Of a DNA stretch of 64,000 bases, positions 58,123 to 64,000 are shown one piece after another; position 1 is the stretch's first letter; each line of letters begins with the position of its first letter. Under the pieces are notes generated by a model. The model was not told the origin of the DNA, did not search any database, and worked only from the letters and a program-made list of their open reading frames with translations. The translations under genes and the position numbers were made by a program. This DNA comes from an uncultured Alphaproteobacteria bacterium (GTDB lineage Bacteria; Pseudomonadota; Alphaproteobacteria; HIMB59), in assembly GCA_902526965.1 (NCBI GenBank), contig CABZMT010000005.1, forward strand, positions 1 to 64,000, given 5' to 3'.

Positions 58123-58455
58123 TTGGAAAATTTCAACATAAATCAACTAGTTTTTAATTCTGATGGGCTAATACCAACAATAGCTCAAGAGAAATCCACA
58201 AATGAAATTCTAATGTTGGCTTATTCAAATCAAAATTCAATTCAAATAACAATTGAGACTAAAAAAGCTCACTTTTGGAGCAGAAGTAAAAAAAAATTAT
58301 GGCAAAAAGGAGAAACCTCCGGTAACAAACTCAATATAATTAATATTTATACAGATTGTGATAGCGATACTCTAATTTTTGAAGTAGAGCTTGAAGGGGA
58401 AGGTGCCTGTCATACTGGTTCAAAAAGTTGTTTCTATAAAAAGTTAGAATTATGA
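58123..58455 (+). CDS. hisI: Phosphoribosyl-AMP cyclohydrolase
   Basis: Third step of histidine synthesis; opens the adenine ring of PR-AMP. 110 residues, single-domain form. Seen: LMLAYSNQNSIQ, KAHFWSRSKKKLWQKGETSG, the metal-binding DCDSDTLIF and the zinc cysteines in EGACHTGSKSCFY. The start is TTG at 58,123; no ATG is available upstream within the 45-base gap to the divergent dus gene. It ends in an ATGA overlap with thrS. Confidence 0.93.
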   Translation: MENFNINQLVFNSDGLIPTIAQEKSTNEILMLAYSNQNSIQITIETKKAHFWSRSKKKLWQKGETSGNKLNIINIYTDCDSDTLIFEVELEGEGACHTGSKSCFYKKLEL

Positions 58456-60236
58456 GTGAAGTAGTAGCATATAAAGACTCAAATAATAATTATTGGGATA
58501 CCGAAGTCGAAAATAGTACTCCTATAATACATAAATCTGAAGATGCTTTAAACATTATGCGTCACGATATGGCTCATATTTTAGCAGAGGCTGTCATATC
58601 TCTTTTCCCGAATGCTAAACCAACTATTGGTCCGTTTATAAAAAATGGTTTTTATTATGATTTTGATATGGAGAGTACATTATCAGATGATGATTTAGAA
58701 AATATTGAAAAAAAAATGAAAGAAATACTCTTAGAAGGAAGAGATTTTTTAAAAAGAGTTGTTTCCAAAAAAGAAGCCTTAGAAATTTTTAAAGATAATA
58801 AATATAAGTTAGAACTTATTAATAATCTGGATAACTCTGATGAAATAACTCTTTATGAACAGAATAATTTTACAGATCTTTGCAAAGGGCCTCATCATAA
58901 AACTACAGAGGATTATAATGCTAGCTTTAAAATAACCAGTGTTTCAGGAGCTTATTGGAGAGGCATTAGTACCAATAAAATGCTTCAAAGAATTTATGCA
59001 ACTGCTTGGTATTCAGAAAAAGAGCTTCGAGTATATTTAAAAAATTTAGAAGAAGCCAAAGAAAGAAATCATAGAAGATTGGGAACAGATATGGGTTTGT
59101 TCCTCCTCACTGATTTATCCGCAGGTAATGTATTTTGGAAAGATAAGGGTTTAACCTTGTATCAAAATATAGAGAAATATATACGCTTTGAGCAGCAAAA
59201 ATTAAACTATTTTGAAGTAAAAACACCTGAGTTAGTTTCAAATGAACTCTGGATAAAATCTGGTCACTGGGAAAATTTTAAAGAAAATATGTTCACGTCC
59301 GAAACAGATAACAAGACATTTGCATTAAAGCCCATGAATTGTCCATGTCATATTGTGTTATTTAATTCTCAACTCATAACTTATAAAGATTTGCCACTGA
59401 GATATTCTGAATTTGGTAAATGTCACAGATATGAACCCTCAGGGGCTCTGAATGGATTATTTAGAGTGAGAGGATTTACGCAAGATGATGCACATATCTT
59501 TTGCTCTGGTGATCAAATTTATGATGTGTGCAATGAGACAACTAAATTAATTGAGAGAGTTTATAAGAAGTTTGGTTTTGAAAAGATCAAATATAATATT
59601 TCTACTCGCCCGGAAAAGAGTATTGGCACTCAAGAAAATTGGGATAATGCAGAAAATCAATTAAAAAAAGTTTTAAAAGATAATAACAAGGAATTTAATA
59701 TATTAGAAGGAGAAGGTGCATTCTACGGACCAAAAATAGAGTATACATTAGAGGACTCTCTAGGACGTGAATGGCAATGTGGCACAATTCAAATTGATTT
59801 TAATCTGCCAGATAGACTGGGAGCGAAATACAAAGATAAGGATGACAAAAATCAAGTTCCTATAATGATACATCGTGCTGTAGTTGGTTCATTAGAGAGG
59901 TTCATAGCAATCATTTTAGAAAATACAAATGGATGGCTTCCATTATTCGTTACACCTATTCAACTTGCAATATTACCAGTATCTGAAAAATTTGTAGATT
60001 ATAGCAATCAAGTAAAAGTAAAGCTTCAACAACTTGGTGTCAGATCAATTGTTGACAGCTCAGATAATAAATTAGGATATAAGATAAGAAACTCTGTTTC
60101 TAAAAAAATTCCCTACTCACTAGTAATGGGTGAAAGAGAAATTGAGTCAAAATCATTCACTCTGAGAAGTAATGAGGGTAAAAATACTTCATTTGATGAC
60201 ATTAAATTATTATCAAATTTCTTTTTAAGCAATTAA
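58452..60236 (+). CDS. thrS: Threonyl-tRNA synthetase lacking the TGS domain
   Basis: Class II synthetase, 594 residues against about 640 usual. It begins only 36 residues before the editing-site motif RHDMAH, so the N-terminal TGS domain is missing; an in-frame TAA five codons upstream of the ATG rules out a longer start. Seen: editing domain HDMAHILAEAV and LCKGPHH with Cys; zinc-binding MNCPCH; motif 2 RYEPSGALNGLFRVRGFTQDDAH; motif 3 MIHRAVVGSLERFIAI; anticodon domain. Overlaps hisI by four bases. Confidence 0.95.
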   Translation: MSEVVAYKDSNNNYWDTEVENSTPIIHKSEDALNIMRHDMAHILAEAVISLFPNAKPTIGPFIKNGFYYDFDMESTLSDDDLENIEKKMKEILLEGRDFLKRVVSKKEALEIFKDNKYKLELINNLDNSDEITLYEQNNFTDLCKGPHHKTTEDYNASFKITSVSGAYWRGISTNKMLQRIYATAWYSEKELRVYLKNLEEAKERNHRRLGTDMGLFLLTDLSAGNVFWKDKGLTLYQNIEKYIRFEQQKLNYFEVKTPELVSNELWIKSGHWENFKENMFTSETDNKTFALKPMNCPCHIVLFNSQLITYKDLPLRYSEFGKCHRYEPSGALNGLFRVRGFTQDDAHIFCSGDQIYDVCNETTKLIERVYKKFGFEKIKYNISTRPEKSIGTQENWDNAENQLKKVLKDNNKEFNILEGEGAFYGPKIEYTLEDSLGREWQCGTIQIDFNLPDRLGAKYKDKDDKNQVPIMIHRAVVGSLERFIAIILENTNGWLPLFVTPIQLAILPVSEKFVDYSNQVKVKLQQLGVRSIVDSSDNKLGYKIRNSVSKKIPYSLVMGEREIESKSFTLRSNEGKNTSFDDIKLLSNFFLSN

Positions 60237-60276
60237 CTATTAAAAACTTCATTTATAAAATAAGTTAATCTCGTAA

Positions 60277-61173
60277 ATGAGTGAACATATTAAAGCAGTA
60301 ATAATAGTTGTTTTAAGCGGTTTAATATGGAGTTTTGGTCCGCTAGTTGTTAAAAATATGATAGATCCACAAATCTATCAACTCCCCTATCTCATCATTA
60401 GAGGACTGACAGTAGCAGTAATTATAGCTACGTATCTTATAATCAAAGAACAAAAAAATTTCATTCTTAATATCATAAAAATAGATAAAGTTTCTATAAT
60501 TGGTGGTCTTTGTTTAACCACAGCTATGATTGGTTTTATTTATTCAATTAGTAATACAACTGCTGCTGTCACTCTTTTTATGTTAGCCTTAATGCCCTTT
60601 TTGGCTTCATTAATTGCATTAGTATTTATTAATGAAAAAATTTCAAAACAAAATTTTATAAGTATGATTATTGCTTTAATAGGCGCTTTAATAATGATAC
60701 ATGCTAGTGCTTTTAGTGGTTCATTATATGGATTGATCATGGGTTTTGTATCAAGCCTAGGATTTGCAGCATTTACCGTTGCCCTACGAAGTAAAAGCGA
60801 TTTCAAAAAATTTTATATTTTGATTTATGCTGGAGTATTTTGTGCAACTATTGCTTGCTTTTTGATATTAATAAATAATCAGGAAATTTATTTACCTTTA
60901 AAAAATATTTTATTAAGTATAACGCATGGCTTACTTGTTGCAAGTGGGTTAATCCTTTTTAGTATTGGATCAAAACACCTACTCTCAGGTGAATTGACAA
61001 TGTTATCTTTATTAGAGGTAGTTGGAGGAATTTTTTGGGCATGGCTGCCTTTACTTGGTATCAACGAAATTCCAAGCGCTAACACAATAGCAGGAGGTAT
61101 AGTTATTTGTTTAGCTATTGCTATGAATTCATATCGTTTTGATAAAAAAAGACTCCAAAATTTAATTAGATAG
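60277..61173 (+). CDS. EamA-family (DMT) transporter 1
   Basis: 298 residues with about ten membrane helices in two EamA halves, typical of the drug/metabolite transporter superfamily. Seen: GLIWSFGPLVVKNM in helix 1, ALMPFLASLIALVFINEKIS at the end of the first repeat, and SLLEVVGGIFWAWLPLLGI at the end of the second. The family exports amino acids, nucleobases and other small molecules; substrate cannot be read here. It follows thrS by 40 bases and may be cotranscribed. Its last eight bases overlap the convergent gene. Confidence 0.88.
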   Translation: MSEHIKAVIIVVLSGLIWSFGPLVVKNMIDPQIYQLPYLIIRGLTVAVIIATYLIIKEQKNFILNIIKIDKVSIIGGLCLTTAMIGFIYSISNTTAAVTLFMLALMPFLASLIALVFINEKISKQNFISMIIALIGALIMIHASAFSGSLYGLIMGFVSSLGFAAFTVALRSKSDFKKFYILIYAGVFCATIACFLILINNQEIYLPLKNILLSITHGLLVASGLILFSIGSKHLLSGELTMLSLLEVVGGIFWAWLPLLGINEIPSANTIAGGIVICLAIAMNSYRFDKKRLQNLIR

Positions 61174-62020
61174 TTAGTCCAATAACCCCTATAAAAGTTA
61201 AAGAGATACCTAAGGTTTGAATTTTAGATATTTTTTCTTTTAGAACCATTCTTGCTAGTAAAACCGTTACAAGTCCAAAACCTGAGGAAATCACCACTGC
61301 TATACTCACTTTATCAAAGGCGTATGCTGAAACTAAACAGAAATAACCAGTTGTTTCTAATATTCCCTGAAAAAACAATATAGGAGCTGCTTTTTTTGTC
61401 AGTGTTATCTTAGATTTTGTAAATAACAATAAGATTGTAATACCTAACAAACTAAAAAATCTTACATACACAACTGCTTCGATTGGATCCAGAGAGTTAG
61501 AGGCTTCTTGAGAAAAAATAATACCTAAAGCCAACATACCACTTGCCATAAACGATACAATTAAAGCCTCTTTTATTTGTTTTTTTGATAAACCCAGGCT
61601 TTCTTTGAAACTATCTGCACTAATTGATACAAATACAGCACCTGAAATAACTATCAAAGTGGCAATCCATTGAGTAATTGTTGGTTCACTACCTAAAAAA
61701 AATCTTATGACAAAGACAAAAAAAGGGTTCGTTGCTGCTATAGAGGCAACGATTGATACAGGTCCCATTTGAAGGCCCTTATATAAGCATAAGAGTCCAA
61801 ACATTATTAGAATACCTGATAGAAAGCTATTGCTCAAACCTATTGCATTTGGAGATAATCCACTTCCAAAGAAATAAAATAAAAAAAGATAAAAAATTGA
61901 GCCAACGACTAACATCCAAAAAAGTGAGTTCTTGAAACCAACTTCTTGTGATGAAAATCTTGCTAAAAAATCGCCTACGCCAAAGCTTAACGCTGAGAGA
62001 ATTCCTAAAAGAATAGCCAT
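61166..62020 (-). CDS. EamA-family (DMT) transporter 2
   Basis: 284 residues, about ten membrane helices in two halves. Seen: ILSALSFGVGDFLARF in helix 1, VASIAATNPFFVFVIRFFLGSEP ending the first repeat (split here at family positions), and ARMVLKEKISKIQTLGISL in the second. It lies 14 bases downstream of the A-type carrier gene, so it is read as the last gene of the suf operon. Substrate unknown; it is not a close duplicate of the neighbouring transporter. Confidence 0.88.
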   Translation of the reverse strand: MAILLGILSALSFGVGDFLARFSSQEVGFKNSLFWMLVVGSIFYLFLFYFFGSGLSPNAIGLSNSFLSGILIMFGLLCLYKGLQMGPVSIVASIAATNPFFVFVIRFFLGSEPTITQWIATLIVISGAVFVSISADSFKESLGLSKKQIKEALIVSFMASGMLALGIIFSQEASNSLDPIEAVVYVRFFSLLGITILLLFTKSKITLTKKAAPILFFQGILETTGYFCLVSAYAFDKVSIAVVISSGFGLVTVLLARMVLKEKISKIQTLGISLTFIGVIGLTI

Positions 62021-62034
62021 GAATTAATTAAAAT

Positions 62035-62370
62035 CTAAACGTGAAAACTTTCGCCGCAACCGCACTCACTAGTTTGATTGGGATTTTTGAAAACAAATCT
62101 TTCTCCATACTCTTCTTTTATAAAGTCCATTTCTGTACCAATAACATACATTACAGCTTTATTATCAATATAAAGAGGAAATTTATAATCATTAACTAGC
62201 TCACATCCTTGTATGTCACTTTCATTGACATATTCCATTGTATAGCTAAGACCAGCACAACCTTTTGTGCTTAAACCTATTTTCAAACCAATTGCATTAT
62301 TGTTATCCACTAACAATTTAGAAATTTGTTCTTGAGCCATTTTAGATAATGTAAATAAGGGATTAGACAT
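62035..62370 (-). CDS. sufA: A-type iron-sulphur carrier (SufA/IscA/ErpA family)
   Basis: Delivers Fe-S clusters to apoproteins. 111 residues. The three ligand cysteines are seen in TKGCAGLSY and SECGCGESF. Placement directly after sufS and sufT favours SufA; sequence alone does not separate it from IscA or ErpA. One base follows its upstream sufT stop. Confidence 0.93.
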   Translation of the reverse strand: MSNPLFTLSKMAQEQISKLLVDNNNAIGLKIGLSTKGCAGLSYTMEYVNESDIQGCELVNDYKFPLYIDNKAVMYVIGTEMDFIKEEYGERFVFKNPNQTSECGCGESFHV

Positions 62371-62371
62371 T

Positions 62372-62761
62372 TTAAAAACCTAAAGCTAACTTTGCGTCGT
62401 CACTCATCATATCTTTATTCCAAGGAGGTTGAAAGGTTAGATTAACACTAACTTGCCCTGTGTTTGGAAGTTCGTGAACTTTTTTTGCAACATCTAATGG
62501 AAAACTATCAGCTACTGGGCAATTAACAGTTGTTAGCGTCATTATAATTTTAATATTGTTAAATTTATCGATTGATAGGTCATAAATTAATCCAAGATCA
62601 TATATATTTATATCAAGTTCTGGATCTTTTATTTTTGTCAGAACCTCTATAATTTTATCGTTTGTCAAGTTTACTGACTCTGATGTTGAAAAATCTCCAA
62701 AGGAAATATCTCCTTCAGAATTTAGTTTAGGCATAAAGTCAGAGAGTGTCTTATCGTCCAT
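62372..62761 (-). CDS. sufT: SufT, MIP18/DUF59-family Fe-S assembly factor
   Basis: 129 residues. The DUF59 core is seen in KIKDPELDINIYDLGLIYDL and MTLTTVNCPVADSFPLDV with its conserved Cys, plus the C-terminal NLTFQPPWNKDMMSDDAKL. SufT-type proteins help mature Fe-S enzymes. The about 35-residue N-terminal extension is acidic. Between sufS and the A-type carrier, as in alphaproteobacterial suf operons. Confidence 0.92.
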   Translation of the reverse strand: MDDKTLSDFMPKLNSEGDISFGDFSTSESVNLTNDKIIEVLTKIKDPELDINIYDLGLIYDLSIDKFNNIKIIMTLTTVNCPVADSFPLDVAKKVHELPNTGQVSVNLTFQPPWNKDMMSDDAKLALGF

Positions 62762-62764
62762 GTC

Positions 62765-63973
62765 TTATTGTAATAATTTTAAAGTTTTTTTCATTGAGTC
62801 AACAAAGTGGTCTATATCATTAATGTCATTATAAATTCCAAAAGAAACTCGGCAGGAACCTGGTATACCTAATTTTTTCATAAAAGGTTGACAACAATGG
62901 TGACCACCTCTGATCATTATTCCATGTTGGTCAAGAAAAGTGGCAATATCATTAAAATTTTGGTTTTTGATATTAAAGGAAACAATTGAAGTGGCATTTC
63001 CATTGTCGTTTGAGCCATATATTTCTATTTCTTCAAAGTCATTAAGAGCTGAAATTAGTGTGGCTCTGAGTTTTTTTTCTTTTGAAAAATAATCTTGGTA
63101 GTTAATACTATTTAGATACTCCATGGCAGCTTTAAAACCGATGGCGGCCTCAATAGAGGGTGTTCCTGGTTCGAATTTATTTGGCAACATGGCATAAGAA
63201 AAATCATTTGAGGATACCTCATTGATCATCCCCCCTCCTAAAGTTGGAGGATTAAGTTGGTTAAGAATATCCTCTTTACCATACATAATTCCAATACCAG
63301 ATGGACCGTAAAGTTTGTGAGAGGAGAAAGAGTAAAAATCACAGTCTAGATCTTTTACATCAATATTAAGATGTGCAATTGATTGACATCCATCAACAGC
63401 TACATAAATATCCTTATTAATTTCTTGTTTAATTTTTTTTATATCAAGTATTTGTCCAGTTACATTTGACATGTGTGTTAAAGAAAGAACCTTAGTAGTA
63501 TCATCACAATTATTTATAATTTCATCTTCAGATAGAATACCTTCTTTAGAAATTGGGATTATTTTTAATTCTAATTCTAATTTTTTACATAAATGCATCC
63601 ATGGTAGGTAATTAGAGTGATGTTCTAATTCTGTCACAACAATCTTATCGCCCTTATTTAAATGCTCTACTAGTGAATTGGCAATAATGTTTATAGAGTC
63701 GGTAGCTCCTCTTGTAAAAATTATTTCGTTTGTAGAATTTGCATTAATAAAAGATTTGGCTACTTCTCTAGATTTTTCATATAAATCTGTAGCGTCGATA
63801 CTAAGGGAATTCATCCCTCTATGTACGTTTTCATATGAGTTTTCAAGAAACTCAGAAATTGAATTAATAACTTGTTTTGGTTTCTGGGTGCTTGCAGCAG
63901 AGTCAAGATAAGTAATGGTTTTATCTCTTATCTTTTTATCTAAGATTGGAAAATCTGATTTTATATTATTCAT
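62765..63973 (-). CDS. sufS: Cysteine desulfurase SufS
   Basis: PLP enzyme that supplies persulphide sulphur for Fe-S clusters. 402 residues. Seen: TYLDSAASTQKP at the N-terminus, TRGATDSIN, ELEHHSNYLPW, the PLP lysine in FSSHKLYGPSGIGI, and the catalytic Cys loop RGGHHCCQPFM, followed by CRVSFGIYN. The many iron-sulphur clusters of the nuo complex are likely clients. The ATG overlaps the upstream gene's TGA. Confidence 0.96.
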   Translation of the reverse strand: MNNIKSDFPILDKKIRDKTITYLDSAASTQKPKQVINSISEFLENSYENVHRGMNSLSIDATDLYEKSREVAKSFINANSTNEIIFTRGATDSINIIANSLVEHLNKGDKIVVTELEHHSNYLPWMHLCKKLELELKIIPISKEGILSEDEIINNCDDTTKVLSLTHMSNVTGQILDIKKIKQEINKDIYVAVDGCQSIAHLNIDVKDLDCDFYSFSSHKLYGPSGIGIMYGKEDILNQLNPPTLGGGMINEVSSNDFSYAMLPNKFEPGTPSIEAAIGFKAAMEYLNSINYQDYFSKEKKLRATLISALNDFEEIEIYGSNDNGNATSIVSFNIKNQNFNDIATFLDQHGIMIRGGHHCCQPFMKKLGIPGSCRVSFGIYNDINDIDHFVDSMKKTLKLLQ

Positions 63974-64000
63974 GTTAATAAACTTTCAATTATTTTATTG
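63970..64000 (-). CDS. 3' end of the gene upstream of sufS (sufD expected)
   Basis: The last nine codons (NKIIESLLT) and TGA are visible, overlapping the sufS ATG. Identity as sufD is inferred only from the usual sufBCDS order; the sequence is too short to recognise. Confidence 0.35.
   Translation of the reverse strand, partial: NKIIESLLT

Noticed and set aside
61166-61173. The two EamA genes as a recent duplication or paired small-multidrug-type system
   Set aside because: They are convergent, overlap only at their 3' ends by eight bases, and share no more than general family motifs.

Overview
The window is an A+T-rich (about 30% G+C by eye), tightly packed stretch of an alphaproteobacterial chromosome. 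Genes overlap by 1 to 35 bases, intergenic gaps are small, and the gene orders are alphaproteobacterial: rpsB-tsf-pyrH-frr-uppS-cdsA-dxr, tig-clpP-clpX-lon-hupB-tRNA, and nuoA-N-birA-coaX-rnj-DUF1467-proS-lolC-lolD-dnaE. The composition and compactness suggest a streamlined marine lineage of the SAR11, HIMB59 or AEGEAN-169 kind. The sequence alone does not settle which.

Layout, mostly minus strand. 1-4,913: translation, lipid and isoprenoid operon (rpsB to a partial dxr), headed by a probable autoregulatory rpsB leader. 5,023-14,529: dnaE, lolDC, proS, DUF1467, RNase J, coaX and birA, continuing directly from the complete 14-gene respiratory complex I operon (nuoA-N, 14,533-28,202). 28,555-46,476: a single gene for a 5,973-residue secreted protein. 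46,751-46,917: tRNA-Asp and tRNA-Val. 46,935-52,775: HU, Lon, ClpX, ClpP and trigger factor. 52,789-52,954: tRNA-Leu and tRNA-His. 53,020-54,813 (plus strand): glnB-glnA, facing convergent glnE. Then dusA (minus) and hisI-thrS-eamA (plus). The window ends in the tail of a suf operon (sufS, sufT, A-type carrier) followed by a second EamA transporter.

The outstanding feature is the giant gene. Its product has a signal peptide, an unrecognised N-terminal domain of about 165 residues, 43 tandem Calx-beta-like repeats in two families (35 of type A, 7 of type B, then one more type A), a subtilisin-like (S8) protease domain with a complete Asp/His/Ser triad, and a C-terminal autotransporter beta-barrel ending in Phe. 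It reads as a cell-surface protease on a very long, probably calcium-binding repeat array. It sits in an otherwise standard block, next to the 3' end of tRNA-Asp, and its upstream region carries a GTTC-N7-GTTC box of the alphaproteobacterial LexA type plus an inverted third copy of the motif.

Smaller oddities: DusA lacks its catalytic Cys, ThrRS lacks the TGS domain, the DnaE PHP domain has lost its first metal-binding His pair, GlnE is short, and several genes use TTG starts. GlnB (Tyr51), GlnA (Tyr399) and GlnE together indicate a working PII and adenylylation cascade for nitrogen control.
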